Assembly: GCF_900103325.1 (NCBI RefSeq)
Contig: NZ_FMXM01000014.1
Span: forward strand, 119,807-183,806
DNA length: 64,000 nucleotides
DNA from: Mesorhizobium qingshengii
GTDB lineage: Bacteria > Pseudomonadota > Alphaproteobacteria > Rhizobiales > Rhizobiaceae
Reading direction: 5' to 3'
Part shown: positions 24,145 through 33,325 of the stretch, piece by piece
Layout of the letters: each line of letters opens with the position of its first letter
How positions within the stretch are numbered: the stretch's first letter is position 1
Notes under the pieces: generated by a model
Databases searched by the model: none
The model's input: only the letters and a program-made list of their open reading frames with translations
Told to the model about the DNA's origin: nothing
Made by a program: the position numbers and the translations under genes

Positions 24145-26595
24145 ATGACCGAGAGACTCGTCATCATCGGCAACGGCATGGCCCCCGGGCGCATGCTGGA
24201 GCACCTTTTGGAGCAGGCCCCGGGCCGCTACACCGTCACCATCTTCAACGCCGAACCGCGCGTCAACTACGATCGCATCATGCTGTCGCCGGTGCTGTCG
24301 GGCGAAAAGGCCTATGAGGAGATCATCATCCACGGCGACGGCTGGTACATCGCCAACAACATCACCCTCTACAAGGGCCACAAGATCATCGCCATCGACC
24401 GGGAGGCCAAGACCGTCACCTCCGATCATGGCGTCACCGAACCCTACGACAAGCTCGTCATCGCCACCGGCTCGGTGCCGTTCATCATTCCGGTGCCCGG
24501 CCATGATCTGCCGGGCGTGCTCACCTATCGCGATCTCGACGACGTCCAGGCGATGATGCTCGCCGCCCAGTCGCGGGCCAAGGCCGTGGTCATCGGCGGC
24601 GGCCTGCTCGGGCTGGAGGCGGCGGCGGGACTGAATGCGCAGGGCATGGACGTCACCGTGCTGCATGTCATGCCGACGCTGATGGAGCGCCAGCTCGATC
24701 CGGCCGCCGGCTATCTCCTGCAGCGCGCGGTGGAGCAGCGCGGCATCAAGGTCATCACCAAGGCCAACACGCAGGCGATCACCGGCAACGGCAAGGTCGG
24801 CCAGGTGGAACTTGCCGACGGCACCATCATCCCGGCGACGCTGGTGGTCATGGCGGTCGGCATCCGGCCGAATTCGGCGCTGGCCAAGCAAGCGGGCATC
24901 GCCGTTAACAGAGGCATCGTCGTCGATGCCGGCATGCGCAGCAACGATCCCGACATCTACGCGCTGGGCGAATGCGCCGAGGTCAACGGCCAGGTCTATG
25001 GGCTGGTAGCACCCCTCTACGAGATGGCGCGCGTCGCGGCAAGTCAACTTGCCGGCAACGAAGCGGCGGCCTTCGTCCATATGGACACGCCGACCAAGCT
25101 CAAGGTCACCGGCATCGATTTGTTCTCGCTCGGCGACTTCGCAGAAGGCGAGGACCGCCAGGAGATCGTGCTGCGTGATGCCGCCGCCGGCGTCTACAAG
25201 CGCCTGGTGCTGAAGGACGACCGCATCATCGGCACCGTGCTCTATGGCGAGACGGCGGATGGCGCTTGGTTCAATGACCTCAAGAAGAAGCAGACCGACA
25301 TTTCCGAAATGCGCGACACGCTCATCTTCGGCCAGTCCTACCAGGGGGGTGCCCCGCTGGACCCTATGGCGGCCGTTGCAGCCTTGCCGGATGATGCGGA
25401 AATCTGCGGCTGCAACGGCGTTTGCAAGGGAAAGATCACCGGTGCGATCACGGCCAAGGGCCTGACCTCGCTCGACGACGTGCGCGCGCACACCAAGGCC
25501 TCGGCCTCCTGCGGTTCCTGCACCGGACTGGTCGAGAAGCTGATGGTGCTGACCATCGGCGACAAATACAACCCGGCCGCGGTGCAACCGATGTGCGGCT
25601 GCACGACACTCGGCCATGACGAGGTGCGCCGGCTGATCGTGGCCAAGCGCCTGAAGACCATTCCCGCCGTCATGCAGGAACTGGAGTGGACGACCTCCTG
25701 CGGCTGCGCCAAATGCCGGCCGGCGCTCAACTACTATCTCGTCTGCGACTGGCCGGACGACTACGCCGACGACTACCAGTCGCGCTTCATCAACGAGCGC
25801 GTCCACGCCAACATCCAGAAAGACGGCACCTATTCGGTGGTGCCGCGCATGTGGGGCGGGGTGACCAATGCCGCCGAATTGCGCGCCATCGCCGACGTCG
25901 TCGACAAGTTCGAGATCCCGATGGTCAAGGTCACCGGCGGCCAGCGCATCGACATGCTGGGCATCCGCAAGGAAGACCTGCCGGCGGTGTGGGCCGATCT
26001 CGGCCAGGCCGGCTTCGTCTCCGGCCATGCCTATGCCAAGGGCCTGCGCACGGTGAAGACCTGCGTCGGCTCCGACTGGTGCCGCTTCGGCACGCAGGAT
26101 TCGACGGGGCTGGGCATCCGCATCGAAAAGTTCATGTGGGGCTCGTGGACCCCGGCCAAGGTCAAGATGGCGGTGTCGGGTTGTCCCCGGAACTGCGCCG
26201 AGGCGACCTGCAAGGATGTCGGCGTCATCTGCGTCGACTCTGGCTACGAGATCCATTTCGCCGGTGCCGCCGGTCTCGACATCAAGGGTACCGAAGTGCT
26301 CGGCCTTGTGAAGACGGAAGACGAGGCGCTGGAGCATATCGTGGCGCTGACGCAGATGTACCGCGAGCAGGGCCGCTATCTCGAACGCATCTACAAATGG
26401 GCCAAGCGCATCGGCATCACCGAGATCAAGCGCCAGATCATGGACGATGCGAGCAAGCGCAAGGCCTATTACGACCGCTTCGTCTTCAGCCAGAAATTCG
26501 CCCAGGTCGACCCGTGGTCGGAACGCGTTTCCGGCAAGGACAAGCACGAATTCCGGCCGATGGCTTCTGTCGGGTTCGCACAGGCGGCGGAGTAG
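24145..26595 (+). CDS. nirB: NirB: NAD(P)H nitrite reductase large subunit
   Basis: An 816-residue assimilatory enzyme reducing nitrite to ammonium. The FAD/NAD-binding part (about 1-310) contains IIGNGMAPGRM and VIGGGLLGLEAA. Two Bfd-type [2Fe-2S] segments follow (CGCNGVCKG...CGSCTG and CGCTTL...CGCAKC). The sulfite-reductase-like C-terminal half binds siroheme-[4Fe-4S] through CVGSDWC and CPRNC. No siroheme synthase lies in the window. It is the fourth gene of the operon, separated from nirD by a palindromic repeat element. Confidence 0.92.
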   Translation: MTERLVIIGNGMAPGRMLEHLLEQAPGRYTVTIFNAEPRVNYDRIMLSPVLSGEKAYEEIIIHGDGWYIANNITLYKGHKIIAIDREAKTVTSDHGVTEPYDKLVIATGSVPFIIPVPGHDLPGVLTYRDLDDVQAMMLAAQSRAKAVVIGGGLLGLEAAAGLNAQGMDVTVLHVMPTLMERQLDPAAGYLLQRAVEQRGIKVITKANTQAITGNGKVGQVELADGTIIPATLVVMAVGIRPNSALAKQAGIAVNRGIVVDAGMRSNDPDIYALGECAEVNGQVYGLVAPLYEMARVAASQLAGNEAAAFVHMDTPTKLKVTGIDLFSLGDFAEGEDRQEIVLRDAAAGVYKRLVLKDDRIIGTVLYGETADGAWFNDLKKKQTDISEMRDTLIFGQSYQGGAPLDPMAAVAALPDDAEICGCNGVCKGKITGAITAKGLTSLDDVRAHTKASASCGSCTGLVEKLMVLTIGDKYNPAAVQPMCGCTTLGHDEVRRLIVAKRLKTIPAVMQELEWTTSCGCAKCRPALNYYLVCDWPDDYADDYQSRFINERVHANIQKDGTYSVVPRMWGGVTNAAELRAIADVVDKFEIPMVKVTGGQRIDMLGIRKEDLPAVWADLGQAGFVSGHAYAKGLRTVKTCVGSDWCRFGTQDSTGLGIRIEKFMWGSWTPAKVKMAVSGCPRNCAEATCKDVGVICVDSGYEIHFAGAAGLDIKGTEVLGLVKTEDEALEHIVALTQMYREQGRYLERIYKWAKRIGITEIKRQIMDDASKRKAYYDRFVFSQKFAQVDPWSERVSGKDKHEFRPMASVGFAQAAE

Positions 26596-26602
26596 GAGAC
26601 TT

Positions 26603-26703
26603 ACCTCCCCCTTGATGGGGGAGGTCGCGGCGAAGCCGCGGGTGGGGATGCCAGGCCGCACCCCACCCCGACCTGCGGTCCGACCCTCCCCATCGAGGGG
26701 AGG
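26603..26703. repeat. Mosaic palindromic intergenic element between nirB and nirD
   Basis: Four consecutive hairpins: ACCTCCCCC/GGGGGAGGT, CGCGGC/GCCGCG, GGTGGGG/CCCCACC and CCTCCCC/GGGGAGG. The type is common in intergenic DNA of Mesorhizobium and relatives. It lies inside an operon and is expected to be transcribed. Confidence 0.75.
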
Positions 26704-26752
26704 TTGGGTGCCAGGCCGGTGAATGCTGCGCATGAATATGTTGAGGACATGG

Positions 26753-27085
26753 ATGATGAACTGGATATCGATCGGCTCCCTCTCGGACATTCCGCGCCGC
26801 GGCGCGCGCTGTGTCGCCACGCCGCAAGGCAAGGTCGCGGTCTTCCGCACCCAGGACGATCAGGTCTATGCCATCGACGACCATTGCCCGCACAGAGGCG
26901 GGCCGCTCAGCCAGGGCATCGTTCACGGCACGGCGGTAACCTGTCCCTTGCACAATTGGGTGATCTCGCTGGAGACGGGCAAGGCGCTTGGCGCCGACGA
27001 GGGCGCGGTGCGCACCATTCCCGTCAGGATCGAGGGCGAGCGTCTGTTCATCGCGCTGGAAGCGCTGGCCAGCCGCGCGGCCTGA
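26753..27085 (+). CDS. nirD: NirD: nitrite reductase small subunit (Rieske type)
   Basis: A 110-residue Rieske-fold protein. The ligand motifs are CPHRGGPLSQG and CPLHNW, i.e. CxH and CxxH, as in NirD proteins that keep the Rieske cluster residues. Tandem ATGs at 26753/26756 follow GAGGAC; an upstream in-frame ATG at 26723 would add 10 residues. It partners NirB. Only 4 bp separate its stop from the nasA start. Confidence 0.88.
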   Translation: MMNWISIGSLSDIPRRGARCVATPQGKVAVFRTQDDQVYAIDDHCPHRGGPLSQGIVHGTAVTCPLHNWVISLETGKALGADEGAVRTIPVRIEGERLFIALEALASRAA

Positions 27086-27089
27086 ACAC

Positions 27090-29780
27090 ATGGAGACCGA
27101 AGAAGCACGCGAGGTGAGGACCACCTGCCCCTATTGCGGGGTAGGCTGCGGCGTGCTGGCGAAGGTCGCCGCGGACGGGCAAGTGTCCGTCCGCGGCGAC
27201 CCCGACCACCCGGCCAATTTCGGCCGGCTCTGCTCAAAGGGTTCGGCCTTGGCCGAGACCATCGACCTCGACGGCAGGCTGCTTCATCCGGAGATCCACG
27301 GTCGCCGCGCAAGCTGGGACGAGACGCTCGACCTCGTCGCTTCGACCTTCTCGCAAACCATCGCCGAGCATGGGCCGGACGCGGTCGCCTTCTACGTGTC
27401 GGGTCAGCTGCTGACCGAGGATTATTATGTCGCCAACAAGCTGATGAAGGGGTTTGTCGGCTCGGCCAACATCGACACCAATTCGCGGCTGTGCATGGCC
27501 TCGTCGGTGGCCGGCCACCGCCGCGCCTTCGGCTCCGACACGGTGCCGGGCACCTACGAGGATCTCGAGCTCGCCGATCTCATCGTGCTGGTCGGCTCCA
27601 ACCTCGCCTGGTGCCATCCCGTGCTCTACCAGCGCATCGCGGCGGCCCGGGAAAAGCGGCCGGAGATGAAGATCGTGCTGGTCGACCCGCGCCGCACCAT
27701 GACCGCCGACATCGCCGACATGCACCTGGCGCTCGCGCCGGATGGCGACGTCGCTCTGTTCACCGGCCTGCTCGCCTATCTCGGCCAGCACAACGCGCTC
27801 GACCGCGCCTACATCACGGCGCACACGACCGGCTTCGGGCAAGCGCTTTTCGCCGCCTCGGCGCTCGACCTTGCCGGTGTTGCCGCCGCCACCGGGTTGA
27901 GCGAGGACGAGCTTGGCCGCTTCTACAGCCTGTTCGCGGCAACGGCGAAAACGGTGACCGTCTACAGCCAGGGCGTGAACCAGTCGTCGTCGGGCACCGA
28001 CAAGGTCAACGCCATCATCAACTGCCATCTCGCCACCGGCCGCATCGGCAGACCGGGGGCGGGGCCGTTTTCGGTGACCGGCCAGCCCAACGCCATGGGC
28101 GGCCGCGAGGTCGGCGGCATGGCCAATATGCTGGCCGCCCATATGGAGATCGAAAATCCAGAGCATCGCGACCGCGTGCAGCGCTTCTGGAATGCGCCAG
28201 CCGTTGCTCGCAAGCCCGGCCTGAAGGCGGTCGAGATGTTCCAAGCGGTGGCCGACGGGCGCATCAAGGCGCTGTGGATCATGGCCACCAACCCGGTCGA
28301 TTCGATGCCGGACGCCGATGCCGTCGAAGCGGCGATCAAGGCTTGTCCGTTCGTGGTGGTCTCGGACGTGCTGGCCAACACCGACACCATCCGCCACGCC
28401 CATGTCCGGCTGCCCGCCGCCGCCTGGGGCGAGAAGGACGGCACCGTCACCAATTCCGAGCGCCGCATCTCGCGCCAGCGTGCATTTCTGCCCGCGCCCG
28501 GCGAGGCGCGGCCGGACTGGCGGATCATCGCCGACGTCGGCAAGCGGATGGGTTTTGGCGCGGCGTTCGCGCATGAGACGCCGGCGCAGGTCTTCGCCGA
28601 ACACGCCGCGCTGTCCGGATACGAGAATGATGGTGCGCGGGATTTCGATATCGGTGCCTATGCGGGAATCGATGGAGAAGATTACGACGCGCTGGCTCCA
28701 TTCCAATGGCCGGCGCCGAGCCCAGCGGAGGGCGCTCAGGCGGCCGATGGTTCTTCCAGCTCACGCTTCTTCGCCGACGGCGATTTCTACACACCCGACC
28801 GCAAGGCGCGCTTCATTGCCATCCGTCCCACTGCGGAAATCCGCACCAGCCCAGACTTCCCGCTCGTCCTCAACACCGGCCGTGTCCGCGACCACTGGCA
28901 CACCATGACGCGGACCGGCAAAAGTCCGCGGCTGTCCCAGCACATCGCCGAGCCGTTCGTCGAGATCCATCCGGCGGATGCACAGCACCACGGCATCGGC
29001 GACGCCGACATCGTGCGCGTTGCCAGCCTGCGCGGCGAGGTGCTGGTGCGCGCGCTGGTCACGCCTCGCCAGCGCCAGGGCAGCCTCTTTGCGCCGATGC
29101 ACTGGACCGATCAATTTGCCGCAAGGGGCCGGCTCGACACGCTCACCGCGCCACTGACCGATCCGGTTTCCGGCCAGCCGGCGCTGAAACATGTCGCGGC
29201 CAGCGTCGAGACGTTTGCCGCGAAAGCCTTCGGCTTTGCCGTGATGCGCCGGAAGCCGGCGTCGATTGCCGCGCCCTATTGGGCCGTGGCGAAATGTAGG
29301 GATGGCTGGCGGGTCGAACTCGCCTTTGCCGATGACGACATCGACTGGGCCGGCTTCGCCGCGGGCTTGTTCGACGTGCCGCCGGGAGGCGACATGCTCG
29401 CCTATCATGACCGCGACGCCGGACAACATCGCATCGCCGCTTTCGACGGCGATCGCCTGTCCGGCGCCTTGTTCGTCGCGCCCGGACCGGTCGCCGTGTC
29501 GCGCGGCTGGGCGGCGGAACAACTCGACGAAATCCACGCCGGACAGCGCGAACGCTTCCGGATCGTCGCCGGCCGCGCCGGCGCCGATCGGCCGGACGCC
29601 GGCGCGATCGTGTGCTCCTGCTTCAGCGTCGGCGCCAACCAGATCGCGGCGGCCGTGGCGGGAGGCTGCACGAGCGTCGAAGCCATTGGTGGTACGCTGA
29701 AGGCCGGCACCAATTGCGGCTCCTGCCGGGCCGAAATCCGGGCGATCATCCAGGCAAATCGAGTTCAGGCGGCAGAGTGA
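27090..29780 (+). CDS. nasA: NasA: assimilatory nitrate reductase catalytic subunit
   Basis: An 896-residue molybdopterin enzyme reducing nitrate to nitrite. The N-terminal [4Fe-4S] motif is CPYCGVGCG...CSKG (about 12-50). Mo-bis-MGD-binding segments include VSGQLLTEDYYVANKLMKG and SRLCMASSVAG. The dinucleotide-binding C-domain starts near VLNTGRVRDHWHTMTRTG, and a C-terminal Bfd-like [2Fe-2S] domain (CSCFSVG...NCGSCRAE) probably receives electrons. A separate NasB/NasC reductase is not encoded here, so the electron donor is open. It closes the nitrate operon. Confidence 0.9.
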   Translation: METEEAREVRTTCPYCGVGCGVLAKVAADGQVSVRGDPDHPANFGRLCSKGSALAETIDLDGRLLHPEIHGRRASWDETLDLVASTFSQTIAEHGPDAVAFYVSGQLLTEDYYVANKLMKGFVGSANIDTNSRLCMASSVAGHRRAFGSDTVPGTYEDLELADLIVLVGSNLAWCHPVLYQRIAAAREKRPEMKIVLVDPRRTMTADIADMHLALAPDGDVALFTGLLAYLGQHNALDRAYITAHTTGFGQALFAASALDLAGVAAATGLSEDELGRFYSLFAATAKTVTVYSQGVNQSSSGTDKVNAIINCHLATGRIGRPGAGPFSVTGQPNAMGGREVGGMANMLAAHMEIENPEHRDRVQRFWNAPAVARKPGLKAVEMFQAVADGRIKALWIMATNPVDSMPDADAVEAAIKACPFVVVSDVLANTDTIRHAHVRLPAAAWGEKDGTVTNSERRISRQRAFLPAPGEARPDWRIIADVGKRMGFGAAFAHETPAQVFAEHAALSGYENDGARDFDIGAYAGIDGEDYDALAPFQWPAPSPAEGAQAADGSSSSRFFADGDFYTPDRKARFIAIRPTAEIRTSPDFPLVLNTGRVRDHWHTMTRTGKSPRLSQHIAEPFVEIHPADAQHHGIGDADIVRVASLRGEVLVRALVTPRQRQGSLFAPMHWTDQFAARGRLDTLTAPLTDPVSGQPALKHVAASVETFAAKAFGFAVMRRKPASIAAPYWAVAKCRDGWRVELAFADDDIDWAGFAAGLFDVPPGGDMLAYHDRDAGQHRIAAFDGDRLSGALFVAPGPVAVSRGWAAEQLDEIHAGQRERFRIVAGRAGADRPDAGAIVCSCFSVGANQIAAAVAGGCTSVEAIGGTLKAGTNCGSCRAEIRAIIQANRVQAAE

Positions 29781-29868
29781 CGCGCCCGACCAGGAGCCCG
29801 TTCCGGACGGCGAACGCGGAATTGGTGGCGTCATGTTGTTCGTCCGAAACTATGGATGTGGGACCACT

Positions 29869-30537
29869 TCAGGCCGCTGCCTCAACTGGAAGGCCTGCCG
29901 CCTTCCATTCGGGATAGCCGTCCTCGAGCCGGTGAACGACATAGCCTCGCGTCCGCAGTGCCGCGACAGCCTCGAAGGACAGAACGCAATAAGGACCACG
30001 GCAATAGGCGATGACCTCCCGGTTCGCGGGAAGCTCCGCCAACCGGCGCTCGAGTTCAGTGAGCGGGATGTTGAGCGCCCCCGGAAGATGTCCGAGCGCA
30101 AATTCATCCTCCGACCGGACGTCGAGAACCGTGACAAGGCCGTCATGCAGCCTTGAGACAAGATCTTCGCGCGACACAGCCTCCAGCGCGTCGCGAGTGT
30201 GGAAATAGTCGGTCATGACGCGATTGACCTCGGCGACGTTCCGCTCGCCGACGCGCCCCAGGGCCTTCATCAATTCGACCACCTGGGCATCTCCGGCAAG
30301 ACGATAAAGCACATGCTTGCCGTGCCGCTGCGCCTCGACAAGCCGCGCGCGTCGAAGGATTTGAAGGTGGCGCGAGGCGTTGGCAAAGTTGAGTCCCGCT
30401 CGCGCCGCAAGCCCCTCGACGCTGCGTTCGCCCTGGGCGAGATGCTCCAGCAATTCCAGTCGGTGCGCATGCCCGAGCGCCTGAGCGACTTCGGCAAGGC
30501 TGGCGAAGATCGCCTGTTTTGGCCCGATGCTTGACAT
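29869..30537 (-). CDS. ArsR-family regulator fused to a rhodanese domain
   Basis: A 222-residue fusion. The winged HTH (about 10-90) has LEHLAQGERSVEGLAARAG and FANASRHLQILRRARLV. The rhodanese domain (about 120-215) has VLDVRSEDEFALGHLPGA and the active-site loop CRGPYCV with its Cys intact. Such fusions sense or transfer sulfane sulfur. I chose ATG 30537 because a dyad at 30554-30579 overlaps the alternative ATG at 30558. It is divergent from a persulfide-dioxygenase-like gene, fitting persulfide-responsive control. Confidence 0.85.
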   Translation of the reverse strand: MSSIGPKQAIFASLAEVAQALGHAHRLELLEHLAQGERSVEGLAARAGLNFANASRHLQILRRARLVEAQRHGKHVLYRLAGDAQVVELMKALGRVGERNVAEVNRVMTDYFHTRDALEAVSREDLVSRLHDGLVTVLDVRSEDEFALGHLPGALNIPLTELERRLAELPANREVIAYCRGPYCVLSFEAVAALRTRGYVVHRLEDGYPEWKAAGLPVEAAA

Positions 30538-30553
30538 GCGACCTTCTCGATGG

Positions 30554-30579
30554 AACATTCAGCAGAATAATTGAATGTT
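30554..30579. promoter_or_regulatory. Perfect dyad, candidate ArsR-rhodanese operator
   Basis: AACATTCA (30554-30561) pairs with TGAATGTT (30572-30579) with 10 bases between. It lies in the narrow divergent region between the ArsR-rhodanese regulator and the persulfide-dioxygenase-like gene, as expected for autoregulation plus target control. Confidence 0.65.
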
Positions 30580-30606
30580 ATCCAGGAGAGGTAGAGAGCG
30601 CAAGCC

Positions 30607-31347
30607 GTGATCCTCCGTCAATTCCTCCATTCCGATCCCGTCGCCGCTTCCTATCTGTTCGGATGCGGCGGCAAATCGGCCGCCGCCGTCGTCGATCCGG
30701 TCGGCGACATCGCGCCTTATCTCAGGGTTGCCGAGGCAACCGGCATGCGCATCCTCTTTGTGGTCGACACGCACATCCATGCCGACCACATTTCCGCCGG
30801 GCGCTCACTCGCCGAAGCTTCCGGCGCGCAATATGTGCTCTTCGAAGGCGTGGAAGCCGGCTTCCCGTTTCGGGGCGCCAAGGACGGCGAGGTGCTCGAG
30901 CTGGGTAACGTGACCATGACCGTCATGCACACGCCCGGGCACACGCCGGAGCACATCTCGATCCTGGTCACCGACAGGACACGCGCGGCCGAGCCATGGT
31001 TCGTGCTGACAGGTCACACGCTCATGGTTGGCGATCTTGGAAGAACCGAACTTGCAACCAGCGCCGAGGCCGGTGCGCGGACGCTGTTTTCCAGCATACG
31101 CCGTCTCAAGCAACTGCCGGATTACGTCGAGGTTCTGCCAGGCGCCTATTCCGGCTCGGTCTGCGGGCGCTCGCTCAGCGGTAAGCCGACATCGACGATT
31201 GGCTTCGAAAAGCGCTTCAACAAGGCATTCCGCATCGAGGACGAGGACGCTTTCGTTGCGACGATGATCGCGGACATACCGCCCCCGCCGCCGGATGCGG
31301 CGCGCAACCGCGCCGCCAATGCCGGCCTGGCCGCCGCTGCGGCCTGA
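30607..31347 (+). CDS. Persulfide-dioxygenase-like metallo-beta-lactamase protein
   Basis: A 246-residue MBL-fold protein. THIHADH (about 56-62) is the THxHxDH metal motif. HTPGHTPEHISI (near 104) and GDLGRTEL (near 144) provide further metal ligands, as in ETHE1/Blh persulfide dioxygenases, which oxidise glutathione persulfide to sulfite. The C-terminal 20 residues are Pro/Ala-rich. The start is GTG at 30607. It is divergent from the ArsR-rhodanese gene and 3 bp upstream of an MFS gene. Confidence 0.82.
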   Translation: MILRQFLHSDPVAASYLFGCGGKSAAAVVDPVGDIAPYLRVAEATGMRILFVVDTHIHADHISAGRSLAEASGAQYVLFEGVEAGFPFRGAKDGEVLELGNVTMTVMHTPGHTPEHISILVTDRTRAAEPWFVLTGHTLMVGDLGRTELATSAEAGARTLFSSIRRLKQLPDYVEVLPGAYSGSVCGRSLSGKPTSTIGFEKRFNKAFRIEDEDAFVATMIADIPPPPPDAARNRAANAGLAAAAA

Positions 31348-31350
31348 CCG

Positions 31351-32652
31351 GTGAGCAATGCGGCATCGGTTTCGCGGTCAGCAGGCTCGACGGTCAGGCT
31401 TGGGTTCAAGGAAAACTGGCGGCAATTTGCTCTCCTGATGCTGGTGAATGCCTTTGTCGGCGGCATGGTCGGGATCGAACGCACGGTCGTGCCGCTCATC
31501 GGGTCGGAAGAGTTCGGCATCACGTCAACGACACTCGTCGTCTCCTTCATCGTCAGCTTCGGCGTGGTCAAGGCGCTTGCCAATCTCGTCTCGGGCCAGC
31601 TCGCCGATAGCTGGGGGCGCAAGCGCGTTCTCGTCCTCGGCTGGCTTGTCGGCTTGCCGGTCCCTTTCATGATCATCTGGGCCCCGAGCTGGGGATGGGT
31701 GATTGCGGCCAACGCATTGCTCGGCATCAACCAGGGACTGGCCTGGTCGATGACGGTGATCATGAAGGTCGATCTCGTTGGTCCGAAGTCGCGCGGCCTT
31801 GCCGTAGGCCTCAATGAATTTGCCGGCTATCTCGCCGTCGGCGTAACGGCGTTCCTCACCGGCTATCTTGCTTCGCGATACGGATTGCGGCCGGTGCCGA
31901 TCTATCTCGGCATCGGCTACGCGGTCATCGGCGCCGTGCTATCGATCCTGCTGGTCCGCGACACGCGTGACCACCTGCGGCTGGAGGCATCCACTCACGC
32001 ACAGCAATCCGCGCCGATAAGCTTCCGGGAGGTTTTCGCGCTGACCTCGTTCCGGGATCGCAATCTGTTCGCGGCCTCGCAAGCCGGCCTCGTCAACAAC
32101 CTCAACGACGGGATGAGCTGGGGTATCTTCCCGCTGTTCTTCGTGTCCTTCGGACTTGGCGTCGAGCGCATCGGCATCCTGAAGGCGATCTATCCCGCGA
32201 CATGGGGAATCCTGCAGATCGTCACCGGCCCGTTGAGCGATCGCTGGGGTCGCAAAGGCCTGATCGTTGCCGGAATGTGGACCCAGGCCGGCGGCCTGTT
32301 TCTCACCGCCGCCACGAGCCGGTTCGAATGGTGGCTTGTCGGCAGCCTTCTTCTCGGCCTTGGAACCGCAATGGTCTATCCAAGTCTGATCGCGGCCGTT
32401 TCCGACGCCTCGCATCCAACCTGGCGCGCCCGCTCGCTCAGCGTTTATCGATTCTGGCGCGATCTCGGCTACGCGATCGGCGCGCTCTCCGCAGGTCTCA
32501 TCGCTGATCGCTTCGGGCTCTCATGGGCGATCACATCGATCGCCGCATTGACGTTCGTCTCTGGAGCCATCGTCGCGCTCATCATGCGCGAGCGTTCGGG
32601 TGGCCTTCTTGATCTCGCGCAAGATACCGAGCCACCAGGCGGTGTAAGATAG
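31351..32652 (+). CDS. MFS transporter of the persulfide locus
   Basis: A 433-residue, 12-helix transporter. LADSWGRKRVLVLG (about 85-98) is motif A between TM2 and TM3, and SDRWGRKGLIVAG is its mirror in the second half. The start is GTG at 31351, only 3 bp after the upstream stop, so it is co-transcribed with the MBL gene. In that context it could export sulfite or another sulfur product, but the substrate cannot be read from sequence. Confidence 0.82.
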   Translation: MSNAASVSRSAGSTVRLGFKENWRQFALLMLVNAFVGGMVGIERTVVPLIGSEEFGITSTTLVVSFIVSFGVVKALANLVSGQLADSWGRKRVLVLGWLVGLPVPFMIIWAPSWGWVIAANALLGINQGLAWSMTVIMKVDLVGPKSRGLAVGLNEFAGYLAVGVTAFLTGYLASRYGLRPVPIYLGIGYAVIGAVLSILLVRDTRDHLRLEASTHAQQSAPISFREVFALTSFRDRNLFAASQAGLVNNLNDGMSWGIFPLFFVSFGLGVERIGILKAIYPATWGILQIVTGPLSDRWGRKGLIVAGMWTQAGGLFLTAATSRFEWWLVGSLLLGLGTAMVYPSLIAAVSDASHPTWRARSLSVYRFWRDLGYAIGALSAGLIADRFGLSWAITSIAALTFVSGAIVALIMRERSGGLLDLAQDTEPPGGVR

Positions 32653-32708
32653 CAACATGACTTGTGAAGGAAGCAATTTGCCAGTGTCGGTCATCACGGA
32701 GCAAGCCA

Positions 32709-33074
32709 ATGGAGACATTTCCAACCAGGAACTTCGCCGCGGCGATTGCGGTTCTTGTCCTCTTGCCTGGTTCAGCATGGGCACAGGCACCGGCTGACAC
32801 GGATAGATACGCTTATGGCCCGCATATGATGTGGTGGGGTGGAGGCTGGTACGCCATGATTTTCGGTCCACTGTTCATGATCCTGATGCTTGCGGTGCTG
32901 ATCGCCGCCGTAGTCGTTCTCCTGCGTTGGATAGGCGGTCCATGGCAGGGAACAGTGCTCCCACATCACACGCCCCCGGGCCGCACATCACTCGACATTC
33001 TCAAGGAACGCTTTGCGCGCGGGGAGATCGACAAGGACGAGTTCGAAGAGCGCCGACGCGTGCTCGGTGAATAA
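32709..33074 (+). CDS. SHOCT-domain membrane protein
   Basis: A 121-residue protein. The signal peptide (MET...LLPGSAWA) is followed by GPHMMWWGGGWYAMIF, a second hydrophobic helix (FGPLFMILMLAVLIAAVVVLL) and a C-terminal SHOCT motif LDILKERFARGEIDKDEFEE. SHOCT proteins are widespread; the function is unknown, possibly oligomerisation. The ATG at 32709 places the signal peptide at the N-terminus; an earlier ATG at 32664 would add 15 residues. It lies 56 bp after the MFS gene. Confidence 0.8.
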   Translation: METFPTRNFAAAIAVLVLLPGSAWAQAPADTDRYAYGPHMMWWGGGWYAMIFGPLFMILMLAVLIAAVVVLLRWIGGPWQGTVLPHHTPPGRTSLDILKERFARGEIDKDEFEERRRVLGE

Positions 33075-33325
33075 GCCACCTTCGCCGAATGGTCGAAGGT
33101 GCGGGAAGTCGCTATCCGAGTGCGACGCGGGGCGATGGTTTCGGACCTCGCTTAATGGACCTATTTCTCGCTGGCGCAACATGCCTCCGGTGTTCGTTCG
33201 TGTCTTGGGCAAGGACGCGGGTTTCATGCAAGTCGGATGAAAATGCCGATGGATGAGTGTGATCCGGGCGCGCGCGCCATCGCTTTTGCATTGAAGCCTG
33301 GCCCGCATCCTTATATCGCATTTCC

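Noticed and set aside
26600..26710. Possible CRISPR-like array between nirB and nirD
   Set aside because: The repeats are inverted hairpin arms of differing sequence, not regularly spaced direct repeats with unique spacers.
23971..26850. Minus-strand ORF of 959 codons opposite nirB
   Set aside because: Antisense shadow of nirB; composition rich in Arg, His and Asp with no domain, and no ribosome-binding site.
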